NCBI RefSeq assembly: GCF_001659605.2
Contig: NC_035161.2
Span: forward strand, 41,311,956 to 41,375,955
Direction: 5' to 3'
Source: Manihot esculenta
Taxonomy: Eukaryota > Streptophyta > Magnoliopsida > Malpighiales > Euphorbiaceae
DNA: 64,000 nt
Position numbers and translations under genes: made by a program. Under the pieces are notes generated by a model. The model made no database searches, was not told the DNA's origin, and saw nothing but the letters and a program-made list of their open reading frames with translations. Positions 1 through 12,200 of the stretch are shown piece by piece; the stretch's first letter is position 1, and every line of letters starts with the position of its first letter.

Positions 1-688
1 GAAAATAATTGTGAACCACAGCAACTGGATTATCGCATTACTGGACATGCAGCCGAATTGGTCAAAATCAACATTCAGTAGCCTTTTCCCCTTTTTTGAA
101 CAAAAATTAAGGAACATGAATCTCGCCCTTTTACTTCGGTTCTTGTCCCTGCGGCTGCAAACTACAGGTGCAAATTATTTATATAAACAAAAATAAAAAA
201 AAAAGTGCAAAAAAATGCTGTTTGTGGTCGGAGACAAAAATATATGGGCTTGGTGTTCAATTGGGCTGAGTGAGATTCCTACCTCGGCCCAATGCCAAAT
301 CCGTGCTGCCTTGCCCATGGGCATTGGCCGGTTTAGCCTCGATTAAATCCAATTAACATGGAAATCAACTAGTCTACATTACACTATTACAGTCTACAGA
401 TCGGAAGAAAAATAGTCTATTTAAATCAAACAAGCATGTCACTGCATATGTGATCTCACCTCATGATCAGACTAGCGATAAGAGCAATAAGCGTGATTTG
501 CACATGATAAAGATGAGTAGAATTAACTAGAAGCACCAAGTCTAGAGCTAGTTTATCATTAATTGGGATAAACATTCAATAATCAATCACATCATGCAAC
601 ATCAAAATTCTCATCAGGTCTGAATAATTCTACATTAATAAGTTCGGAAACACATTCTTGTAAACTCTCTGAATGACAAACCAACCAA
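1..688. other. 3' flank of the GPAT gene, no gene seen
   Basis: No coding exon is recognised here. The part nearest 688 should include the 3' untranslated region of the minus-strand acyltransferase gene. The small plus-strand ORF at 11-196 has no family resemblance and no splice context, so I treat it as chance. Confidence 0.5.
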
Positions 689-3600
689 TTATTTTTTGGA
701 GTTGTACATTGACTCCACTTTGCCATCGTTTCCTCCAAGCAACATGTACTTATCCTTCCTTGTTAATCCAGTGCACTCAAACCTCAACACGTCACCCAAC
801 ACCTTCTGCACATAATTAGCCACCTCAATCGATGATTTCCCTCCGCTTTTTACACTCATCTCCTCCGGCAAGCGATCCAAGAATGTTACCTCATAGGTTG
901 GTCTTGGGTTCATGAAGAAGAAATAAGGGTCCCAAAATTTAATACCCCGCACGGTAGTGCCATAGAACATATTTTGCTTGCAGTTGACCGCCACAGGCAC
1001 GATCCTATCACTCATTTCTGCAAATAATGCACTGAAACGCAACAAGAATGGTTCTCGACATGTAGTTCCCTCTGGGCAAACTACAAGATCACCCTTTTGG
1101 AGTAGCTCTGAGATGCGGGCTGCATCAGCCACACGATCTCGAGTCAAAGCAATGGCTGGAATTGGTGATAGGAACCTCGAGAGGCGGCTTACACTGTATG
1201 TTACAGTCGAAACTTTACGTCCCAATGCTATTGCAATAACTATAGGATCCAACGCTGTGCGGTGGTTGCATACGTAGAGGTTTCCTGGGGTTCCAGGCGA
1301 TGGCGCAGGAGGTGGTGTGCCGCGGATCACCAAGTGGATGCCAAGCATCTCATATGTGTAGCGTACGATGCGTTCTGGAAGTGGAAGATTGAAGTATACT
1401 CGAATAATGGAGAGGATGAACCCAAAAGGCAGCCAAAGATAAGTAATAAGAGCGTTAACGGGGTCTGGTCGTTGAACAAAACGGCCGTCATGGAAGATTA
1501 TGCGACTTTTAAGACGATCCATTGGTAATGGAGTTGCTGATTTGCTTCGGTGAACCATGTAGCCCTCCTGAATTGACAGTGTTAGTAAACTACTCTTGAA
1601 TATTTGATATAATTATATATTAAATAAGAATGATCATAGACTAATCAATTGGAGCAGAGTCAAAAAATTCCAGGAGTTTTTTTTTTTTTTAATAATTAAC
1701 ATATTAAAAATAATTCGATAAAAAATTAGCATACCAATAAATTTAAAAATGTTGAAAACTAATTACTAAAACGTGCATCAGTACCTACCCATTGTTAAAA
1801 ACTTAAAATTGTTCATTTCCTTCCGTGCAAACTGTGCTAACTTAACTAAATGAAATAAAAATTGTGAAAATAAAAATAAAATACATAATTATAAAAATAT
1901 TCCACTCTAAGTTAATCTTATAATAAATACATCTAAATAAATTTAAAAATTCTCAGATTTTATTCTTCTTACATCTCCATTTAAAATATATATATATATT
2001 AATAAACACCAAATTACTCTAATGTTTTGACAAAAAATGGCTTACACTCACATTTCCGATTAGACCACCAAATAGCTACCAAAATTGTTAGCTAGTAGTT
2101 GCAGGCAGTTGGGGAATGTAGATACTTAAATAAAATGCATGGGTCCCAGCATTGAACAAAGATAAGGTTATCTCACCAAAAGAAAGAAAGAAAAAAAAAA
2201 AGAAAAAAGAAAAAGAACAAAGATAAGGATTCCTGCTCTTGCGGCGTTGCTACTTTTTCGCATGGTCTAATCCCCGTACAAATTCAACAAACAAATTTAG
2301 CGTAAATACAATTTAATCTCTTTTTTTTAATATAATACAATTTAATCTCTTAAAATTTTATACTTAAATACATTTTTTTTCTATTGTATATTCAAATTAG
2401 TCTTTTATATATTTTTTCTTTCAATCTATTATTAATTATAAAAAATGTAATTAATGATGAAATGGGTGAAATTAAACAAAAGACTAATATAAATTAAATT
2501 ATTGTAAAAATATATTAAGTCATAGATTTTATTAAATCTTGAAAAATTAAATTGAAACTTACATATTAGTTTATAAAATAAATGCATAAAAAATTTTGAG
2601 GATCTTTAGCTTCACTTAAAAAATTAAATTATTTCTTTTTTATTTTATAATAATATATAAATTTTGAAAATCTTAAGCTTTGCTTAATTTTATTTTATTT
2701 TCAAATTTATATATTTAAATTGAATATTATTAAAAAAATTAATAAAAAATATATTTTTTAATATACTTGAAAAAATATCTTATAATTTAATTTAAACATC
2801 TTATAAGTTAAATTCAATACGTTATTAATGTGATGAAGGAAAGATCAATGCTTGCCGTTAATTAGATACCAATCAACGGATTGCAAAAAATTTCTTCGTT
2901 TCCCAAGTATTACTGTAATCATTTAGTTTTGAGAAATGGCTGGGAAAATATGAAATACATACCTTGCAAATGGACATGAAATCGTGATCGGTCTTGCGGT
3001 CTCCAATCCCAAGATCTGGTGCTTCCTCTCCAAACTCTTTCAAAATAGCCAGCTTCTTCCATTTGCCTACTAACACGCCAGGCTTCTTTACGAACCCGGT
3101 GGCCCTCTTAGTCTTAGAGTTTACTTCGATTTCAGTACCCAAAACCTTGTCTCCACCAAGAAAATCCTTCACAAATGGCTCCACCATAATCGTTGGATTT
3201 GCCGTCACCACCACCTTCCTCTTGCACATGTCAAACACCTCATAGCTCTCCTTCCTCACATCCGCAGCGTAAAACCTACCACGGTTAATTAATGCAGCAG
3301 TCAGAATTAATAACACTAACTACTTCTAAAACAGTGGCATTAAAAACTAGAGCGTTGGACCCACTGTAATGCAGAGTGCATTCACAAGAGACACGTGAGA
3401 CAGGAGACGGTTACTACTAATTAATATCCTTTTTTTTTTACTTCTTTCCTTTCGGAAAATAGAAGTCCGAACTGGGTCATACAAGCAAAAATCAGAGTTC
3501 TAAGTTGCAAGGTAAGGGATATATACCTAGGCAAAACAGCGCGGGAAGCAAGCTCGATGTCGCGGATCTTGAGGCCAGCGAAGGATATGAAAATTAGGAT

Positions 3601-3837
3601 TTGGATCCCAACGGCCTCAGATATGAAGAAATAGGAGATGATCACGAGAGGTAGAGACAAAAGCAACACGAGACCACGGAAGAGACTACCAGCTTCTACG
3701 GCCACGAGCATGAAGTAGGGGAAGGAACTACTAGAAACGAGGAGCGTGCCATCGAGATCAGCGGCTATTGACTGGTATTTAGAGCCGCTACATGCTGTTA
3801 TCGAGGGGTACTTTTGATCTGATTTCGGTGGCGACAT
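689..3837 (-). CDS. Glycerol-3-phosphate 2-O-acyltransferase, GPAT4/6/8 type (cutin pathway)
   Basis: Model: complement of join(689..1567, 2963..3275, 3527..3837), 500 aa, all phases consistent. The N-terminal half is a HAD-like phosphatase domain with motif DLDGT at residues 27-31 and [10 protein letters not shown] at about 195-204. A hydrophobic stretch at about residues 40-90 should anchor the protein in the ER membrane. The C-terminal half is a PlsC-type acyltransferase with NHRTALDP near 309-316, [10 protein letters not shown] near 372-381 and IVPVAVNC further on. Land-plant members move a fatty acyl group from acyl-CoA to glycerol-3-phosphate at sn-2; GPAT4/6/8 also remove the phosphate to give 2-monoacylglycerol for cutin. 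Length (about 500 aa) is typical. Both phosphatase motifs are intact, which favours the bifunctional GPAT4/6/8 clade over GPAT5/7, but which of 4, 6 or 8 is not settled. The start is the ATG before [11 protein letters not shown], in the usual position for the family. Confidence 0.93.
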
Positions 3838-6800
3838 GGCACCCGGATGATTTTCTCTCTCTAAGCTCTTCTCTTCTAGCTTGTGGAGTAACTTCTTGCA
3901 GGGAAGTGAGAAACAGAGAGTAGGTGGGAGAGGGAACGTCCCAGTTTTAAATGTAGGGGTGCCTTGTAAAATTACGATACTGGGCTAGACTTTTCCTCTC
4001 TCCCCCTTCATTTTTGCATAATTAGCAAATTATTGGATGCAACTGGAGCGCCACCTGTTAGATTAAGCTAATAAATTTTGTAATAAATTAATGTCAATTT
4101 AAAATTTAAGTTAAATTTATTTTAATTATAAATTCAAAAATAGTGTAGGTTTATGAGGTGAATGAGCACGCACTAAGTATTTTTGGATATTTGTATAATT
4201 GAGTTTAGATAATTATAAAAATAATAATTATTGTAAATTTGGATTGAATTAAAATTTTATATATAAATATTCACCATTTAAATTTATTTATATAAATAAT
4301 TAATTTAATATAAAAATATATTTTATAATAATATTTATAAATATTTTTATATTTTTTATTTAAAATTTTAAATTTAAATATTTTTTAAAAATATTAAATT
4401 TTTTAATAAAAATTATTAATGAAAAATTTTTTTATATAAATTATTAATTAAAATATATAAAACTAAATGTATTGAAGTTTTGTTTTTATAATAATAATTA
4501 GATTTGAAATGATTTTAAATAGTTTAAATTAATTTTTAATTGAATTTGAAATGAGTTTAAATATTATTAATATAAATGAGATGATTTGAGTAGTTTATTT
4601 TTTGCTTGTGTATCATTTCTAATAATTTTAATTCTAAATTTTTCTAAAAATTATTATAAAACCAATATTATCTTGATATAATAAAAAGGTGGTACACAAT
4701 AAACATTCAATAATTTTCTTTTAATTTAATGAAAATTTTAAAAATTTTTGTTGTGAATTTTTAATTATAATTTAAATAAATGAAATTATGCTTAGAAAAT
4801 AAAGTGAAAACAACACTATAAATATAAATAAATAAATATATAAAGATTAAATATGCCAATTATTTATTAATCAACCATTAAAAATTACAATACCTAAATT
4901 TAGGTCGTTCCACACGAGTTTTTGACAAAAATCTTCCATTGTTTTCACTCTGTTATGTTACAAACCAACAAGTTTGTATTCGAAAAAGGATAACTTCATA
5001 TGATATATTGTTCTGTCTTTTAAGTTTATTTTTTTAGTATATATTTTATTTATTTCATAATTTTTTATTTATTTTATTTTTATTATTTTAAAATTATTAT
5101 TCATTTTATATATTATAATAATATTTTATTTTATTTTTTAAATAAGTATTTAAAGTATTTTTTAATATTTAATAAAAATTAATATTTTTAAAATAAATAT
5201 AATTAAAAAATTAATAAAAAATATTTTTTAATATATAAAAAATAAAATAAATAAAAATTATAAAACGAAGAAAATATTAATTATTATAATTATACGTTTA
5301 ACTTATTAAATAACATTTTTTTTTATCAATAACTATTATATAATTGCCTTGTTTTTATAACTAAAATTATAAGAGGATTAATTTTTTAAATAATAATAAT
5401 AAATGCGCTGGATAAATTTGTAATGTAGATTGGAAAAAAGAAGGCTTTAAAGCCACATGGAAGAAATTAATTCAAGACAGCGACCCAATGGAGCATAAAT
5501 GTCGGTGAAAAATAACTGAATTACTATACTGTCCTTGCATTTATTGGTATTTGAGGCTAGACGTGACGGCCAGCTGGGTTCAAATGGACCCTGTAATCTT
5601 TCGATATCATTTCGACTTAATTTCATATTCTAAATCAAATTAAAATAAATTTAAAGAGCTTGAAATAAAATCCATTGATTTTGTTTTTCTTCTGATTTTG
5701 TATTGTAATAATATGATTAAATCGAAGCTCTAACAATTAACACAGTGCTTAATTTGTCCAAGTGGTTGTCTAACTCAGGCGTTTAAAATTTATCTGAATA
5801 TTGAAAGCAACAATAATTTTAACTAATTTGTCAATTTCCATGGGTAGCTGGCCTGAAGTGGGCAAGAATGGAAAAGAAGAGGGGTGAAATTCAAATGCAG
5901 CAAGCCAAAACACAAAGTGTCATTGTTGAGTGGTGGAAGTAAAGAGCAGAGGCAACTTCCTTTTTTTGTAATATGGCATCTTTGAATACGGGTCAAGTAG
6001 TTGGAGTCTTGAAGAAGTGATTAACAATACTCATATGAATGGCTCTGTGGTTTCATTGGATGGGTGGCCAACCGCCATCTCCCTTTTCTCTCATTTTCAC
6101 AATTTTCTTTTTTTAATTTTCGTGTTCTTTAAGACTCCCCATTGCCTACTTACCTTAAACCTGCTTTAAAATTGTAATTTTAATTTATTTTGTAAAAAAA
6201 TTGTAATTTTATACCTTTGTAGAAAAAAAATTATAATTAAAAAATATAAAAATTTTAATTTAAAGTTAATATTTAAGATATTTAAATTTTGAATGAAATA
6301 TTTTTTTAGTATTTATTAACATGAAAGTAACAAGACTTGGTAGCAGTGTCATGTGATTAGGCAATATAATTCTGAGGTGCGTAATTGTTTGAGACTTTAT
6401 TAAACTTATATGAAAATGAGAACTAGTACTTCTTAAATTGAATGCATAATTAATATAGTTAAATAAATAAAATTTATATTACATTTTCCATTAATATTAT
6501 TTTAATCACTAAAATATTTTTAAATTAATAAAAATTATTTTTCAATAAATGCACATATATAATTTGGAACAGATAAAAAATGAAAATAAAATATATTTGG
6601 TGAAAGTTATATTTGTGGAGTGGAGGGTTGGTGTGAAAAATAAAGTGGAAGATTGACTAATGGATTTTACAGACATTAAATGGAGAAATTAAGAGCCTCC
6701 ACATGCAATTGCTATTGCTTGGCAGTTAGGTGGATGCAGCGTCCACCAACCCTACCAGTTATTGAAGTCAACAGTGTGGATAAGACGATCCAACCCCCTA

Positions 6801-7713
6801 TTCATCATCCATTTATTTTAGGGTAGATATAGAATTAATTGAGATTATTTAATATTTAAATTTATAAAAAATATTATAATTAAATATAATATAGTTATAT
6901 TATTAATAATTTATTAAAAAAAAACTACAATTTTAGCTTACATGTTCACAATAGATTAATCGTAATCAATGCAAGGGTATACTTATGTAATTGGTAATTT
7001 ATTTTATACAAAAATAATTTTCATTATTTAAATGAATTTTTAATATATTTTTGTTTTAAATAAAAAAATAATTGTATTGAATTCATACAAAATTAAATAA
7101 AATAAATTTGTTATGAATATTTTTCAGAATGATGAATGACTTCCTATACAATAGCTTGCATACCTATAGTTCCATTTGTACAAGTCTATACAATGGCTTG
7201 CATGCCTATAGTTCCATTTGTACAAGTAAAGGAAATTCTGCTCATTTTTCTTTTTTTTTTTTCAATGAGAATCGGGAATAAAATCTGAAATTTCTCAAAT
7301 TTAATATGTTTATCATTAAGTCTGTAAATATTTAAATATATTTAATTTAGTTGTAATTAATTAAAATTTAAATTTAAGCCGATTCCATTAATAATTATTA
7401 GCTAAAGTATGGGCCAATCAGACACAAAATAAAAGGGTTTACTGCTGCTGCTTATATCAAACCAAACTTAAATGGGCCAAACGCCCAATCAACTTAAGAC
7501 GGTTCATCCTGGCACTCACCCACCATATATTTGGGCTCACATTCCTGGACTCAAGTTAAAATAATAATTTAAATCCAACATTTTAATAAAAAAATTATAT
7601 TTCATTTTGGATTAAATTACAAAAATTGCAGACCTATACATTTTCGCAATCAGAAAAAATAAATTAATCGTGCGCAGATTAACTAATATTAAATATATTA
7701 GTTACAAGGTGAG
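3838..7713. other. AT-rich intergenic DNA, including the GPAT promoter
   Basis: About 3.9 kb with no supportable coding exon. The first 100-200 bases after 3837 should be the 5' UTR and promoter of the minus-strand GPAT gene; no clear TATA box was found, only a weak TTTAAA-like site. The rest is dominated by A/T runs. The only clear internal structure is a short tandem duplication at 7144-7227, listed separately. Confidence 0.6.
7144..7227. repeat. 42-bp tandem duplication, two copies
   Basis: Two adjacent 42-base units, 7144-7185 and 7186-7227, differ at two positions, both A/G. Each begins ctatacaat and ends gtacaagt. This looks like a recent local duplication in non-coding DNA. Confidence 0.9.
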
Positions 7714-8585
7714 ATGTCAAGGTTACAAGGTGCAGAAAAAGACATTTTCACTCCTAAAGTTGAGTTTGGTGATGAGATTGATCCAGTGTTAAAAGAAAAA
7801 ATCGATACATTACCTGAACTGCTTATACGTTGCAGCTCTTCATATGGTTGGTTTTTGGAGTAAATGAAGTAGAAAATTTTTTGGGTGCTTTGCTGATCTC
7901 TTTTTGCACATGTACTTTAAAATGCGTTTTAGAGAGAGAGAAATGGGAGGGGGAGGAAGATTGGATCAGTATTTACTAATGGTTCCTTATCCCTCATTTT
8001 CACCAACATTTGTAGATTTCGTGCCAATGAATCTTTACGAATAGATGCTTAATTCTGTATTTAGGTCAAGGGAGAAAGCCGGTGCATTTTGCAATTAATG
8101 GCAATGCTACCTTGAGAGGATATGAAGTATGTGTTCTTGTCCCTTGTGGTTTTGAAATTTCCCTGTGATAATTTTCTGCATGTGAAAATATGTTAGGGTT
8201 AATTATTTTTAATTTTCTTTAGCTTGCCTCCTCTTTTGATATTATTTATAATTTTAGTTGTGGGATCGAGATTTTGAAATTTCTAGGTGTTATTGATTCT
8301 TTCTCATCTATTCAATTTTATACATAAAATCTGGTGGCTTAATTTTTCGTAACATGGCCTATCAGCTGTAGCTGTAAATTAGCAGAATAGTGAATGCCTT
8401 ATAAAGAGTTTAATAATAATAAAATTTATGTAGCTTGATAGGCACATTCCGTTGTGAAATTAGTTTCCTGTGTTCCTTTCCGCAGGAATCTGTGCGGAGA
8501 AGTTCACTTCAAGAACCTGATAAAATGCTTGCATTTGATTTGTGAAATAAACCCAGCACCATACTATAGAACCTCAACCCATTGA
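7714..8585 (+). CDS. Possible small four-exon gene, 107 aa, function unknown
   Basis: Candidate model: join(7714..7846, 8065..8126, 8258..8286, 8486..8585). Every junction has GT and AG borders and the phases agree across all three introns, giving 107 codons and a TGA stop. The predicted protein starts MSRLQGAEKDIFTP, passes through PVHFAINGNATLRGYELW, and ends INPAPYYRTSTH. The composition looks like a real soluble protein, not translated AT-rich noise. I do not recognise a family. It could be a genuine small gene, or the surviving 3' exons of a larger gene whose 5' part is lost: gttacaaggtg is repeated at 7701 and 7722, and tgcag at 7731 could also act as a splice acceptor. It lies upstream of, and on the strand opposite to, the SPPL gene and its 3' end. 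Confidence 0.45.
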
Positions 8586-9290
8586 GCCATCTCCATCATG
8601 TTCTTCAGTAACTCATGAAATACTTTGCTTTTTTACTAGTGGTATTAATAATGCTTTTATTAATGTTGCAATAAAGCGCTTAAAAGGAACATTTGGCTGA
8701 CCATAATAGAATCAAATCAAATTCAACTTAATTTTTTAATTCCAAGCATGAACTGTCTGCTTTAGATGAACTTGATCCTTCAAATGTTGATCTTTGGGAT
8801 TCTAGATATATATATATATATATATATAAGAAAAAAAGAAGAAGAAGAAAAGAAGCCCAGTTTAGTCGGTTCAAACATAACTAAGTTAAAAAAGCAAAAA
8901 GTCTCAAACATAACTAATTGAACTGATTTAATGGACTAAACAAGTTTTTTTTTTCTTTTAAAAAAAAAAAAACCTAATTAATTCAATTTGAATCGGATTT
9001 TCAGTCTTGTCCAAAAACTCTGAAGTTCTACTGCCGAGTGAAGGATAACGTAAAACATGCAGGCATGCATATGGAGACATTGTCAAAGCTCTTTTACAAT
9101 TAGTAACTGATTCTAAATCAACTTTAATTCCCAGTCGCAGTTGGTAATCTTTTATAGTAACGAAAAATATCAGCAGCACTGTAGCACTCCTACCGTTTAC
9201 ACAGGTAAAACGTTTCTCGCCTCCTTCCTTGGTGTACAGGACAACCTAAAATTAAAACAACTACAGTGAAGTGAGGTGCGTGTTCATGTG
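8586..9290. other. Intergenic, with 3' flank of the SPPL gene
   Basis: No coding exon seen. It holds an alternating TA run at 8806-8828 followed by an AG-rich stretch, and close to 9290 the probable 3' UTR of the minus-strand SPPL gene. The minus-strand ORF at 8958-9179 has no family match. Confidence 0.5.
8806..8828. repeat. (AT)n microsatellite
   Basis: Uninterrupted alternating A/T of about 23 bases, followed directly by a purine-rich AAG/AG stretch. Confidence 0.9.
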
Positions 9291-12200
9291 TTATTGAGAT
9301 TGTGAGGGCTGAAACTGGACGTGTGGGCAAAGTCGCTCGGGTGCCCATAGAGCCTTGAGATCTCCTCTCTTCTTTCCCAGCGTCAAGAAGGTGCCTGCGT
9401 CCATCACAGCCAATGAATTAAACATCAATAATGTGAAGTAATTGCTCAAATCATAAGTTATTGGAGCAGCCACTAGAGTTGTCTCATAGAGGATAACTGG
9501 GTGGCTGGCAAAGTGACCGTGACCTCTCTCGTGAATGTATTCATCTTTGCTTCCGTATACAGATCAATTGTCAATGCGAATGCACCTTATGAAGTTATTA
9601 TTATCACTTACCAAGTGTGAAGGGAACAATGTAGAGCAGCGCTGGCTGGCCATGGCCATCCATCATGTTCAAAGCTATATAAGTGATTAGGAGACCTGCA
9701 ACAAAAATATCAAGGTGACCATTGTTAATAATATACACATATAAAAGATCCGACAACTTCAATGCTATGATAAATGGTCATCTCTTTTGCGCAGAGACGG
9801 TGTAATTTCTAATACCTATTAGAGTTACAAGGTCTTACATCTTTCCATGCAGTGAGGTTAGAATTCTCTTCTCCCTCGCTCATTATAACCGTTTCAAGGC
9901 ATTTCTAGACACCCATACAACTTGAAAGAAAGTTCAGCTTAAAATGCACGAATGGGAAGGGTGGTATTTAACTCTTACAGGTAAGGACACAAGTTTATCT
10001 GGTTATAGATCGATTGTTTCCTTCATCAATTGTTCATCTATCATCTTTCAAGCATGTATGTGAGCCCTAAAGAACACCAATGCTGTCTTGAAATCAATAA
10101 TACATTTGTTATTTCTTATACCTAAACCATAGGCAGTCATTGCCCACAGAAAATATCCTGCTCGGAGATTCTTCTTTGTCAGCCAATCATATCTGCAAAT
10201 TTAAGCACATTGTATTTAAAATTTTTATGAAAATGTATGATCATGTATGAGATTTTATCAGGTACACAGGATGTATAGTAGGCTTGCTACGGGTTTCGAC
10301 GACCTTAAGTCGATCTGAACCCTAGAACCGGTAGCGGTTCGGTTTCCGGGTCGTTACATTGTACATCTAAACAATCCAAACGCTAACTTCAGCTTCCCAG
10401 CTTGTATGAAATATAACAAAGTAAAAGAATTTCAGAAGTATGATGATGAAGCATGCAAGTCACTGGGTTAATGGATTCAGCATTCTAGCCTATTCCATAT
10501 CTCATTTTTCCAAAGGATTACATGCTGCAGTCATGAATTTCATAACCTTACAAATTTACTTTGTTGAGAACTGAAAACAGGCAAATTTGCAATTAAAGGT
10601 ACAGGTAGGTTGGTTTGCAGAACATGGGTATGTTGCTTTTAACTCTGAAGTCTGAACTGCATGCTCAACTATGACACTAAAATTGCTTTTAAATGGAAGA
10701 GGGAGAGATGAGGACATTAAATGGGAATCAAACAACACTAACAGAATTCAAACCTTAATGCAAAAGCAACAAGCAATCCTGGTAAGATGATATCACCAAA
10801 TCCGATAATGCTATAGCCACCCCAAGGATCAAACATACGAGGGATTTTCAGTAGCATTGGTATACCATCCTCTCCACTCCTATCACCACGAGCTACCTAT
10901 AAGAAAAGCGAAGATTAAAATCTCTCATGATGGCATATGACACAGAACATCAGGCCATGCCGCTACATACCACTATCATCACACTCTCCTTGAACCACAA
11001 TTTGGAAACAAATACCCAGAAGATGTCATACAAGAAAGCGCAACTTAGAAGAACTGTTCCAACCTGATTCCATTATTTGTCACCAAATAGAAGATAAAAA
11101 AAGAAAAAGAAAATGTTAGTTATCAGTGTCAAAATTGTTCTTAGTGCACTCTATCCATTTGCATCATGCCATGACCTTGTACAATTAAAAGCCTCTTGTC
11201 CAAAAGAAAAAAAAAAGACACTTAAAAGCCAGAAAAGCCAAGTTAGATAATCTTAAGAGCTGAAGCTGAACCGAGTAAAATTGATGGCTTTCAGCTGGAA
11301 TTAGGTACCATTAACAAAGATCAAAAGAAAAAGTTTCTTTAGTAAACCAATCTAAAAGAACAGTAACGCAGAGGAGGATGGCAGAGGAACAATGCTATGG
11401 CAAACATACTTTCAAGCTAACTACAGTCAATTTGCATAATCACCTTGAGATTTGGTATATGAACAATCTGAAGAACAGTGACGATTAGTGCAATGCCCTG
11501 AACAAGGATAGGAAAAGCAAATTACAGATTAGATGGCTTCAGAATTAATATTTTATATTTTAATGGCCAACTTGGTTACTTGGCCACAAGGGCTAAATTG
11601 GGCTTATTGGACTTGAATAAAAACTTAGGAGCTTATTTGGACTTTCTGCAATAAATTGTAATTGAATTAAAGAAATTTATCTTACAAGGATATCTTGACC
11701 TATCCAGGCAAAGGAGACACGACGGTAAACTGCCCAAACAACAGCAAATGCTACGCAAAATGGAGAGACAGCCAGGGTCAAAAATGATACAGCTCCAAAG
11801 AAGGGAACTTTAATAAATGATTCTCCAGCATGTTGAAAGCATCTGAAACTATATATGTTTAGTTGTCAGTTCAGTATCTTGATACGAACTCAGAAAACAA
11901 AATAATAAGATTAACATGCAATAGATACAGTTCTCACTCTACAGTTATCACCTAGATTCAAGGCATCTAATGCTTTTAAAATCTTTTGCATTTCTTCTTT
12001 AATACATAACAAAATCCATCCATTTCTTTATATTGCTGATAGCAAATCGGTCAAATCCTCATCCTGTTCCACCTTTGACATTGGAAAAATGTGAACTAAT
12101 CAAGGAAAAGGTATCCTCCAAAGGTGAAGGAAGGAGAGGGAAGGAAATGAGCCCAAATTAGAATGAAATGGCTCTCCCACCAGGCCACCACATAAGGACA

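Noticed and set aside
978..1528. Plus-strand ORFs of 99 and 88 codons
   Set aside because: They lie antisense to the conserved third exon of GPAT and show no family resemblance.
11839..11850. Alternative AG acceptor for the SPPL exon 11686-11848
   Set aside because: Using the later TTTCAG would create a TGA codon at the junction; the ATATAG acceptor keeps the family sequence.
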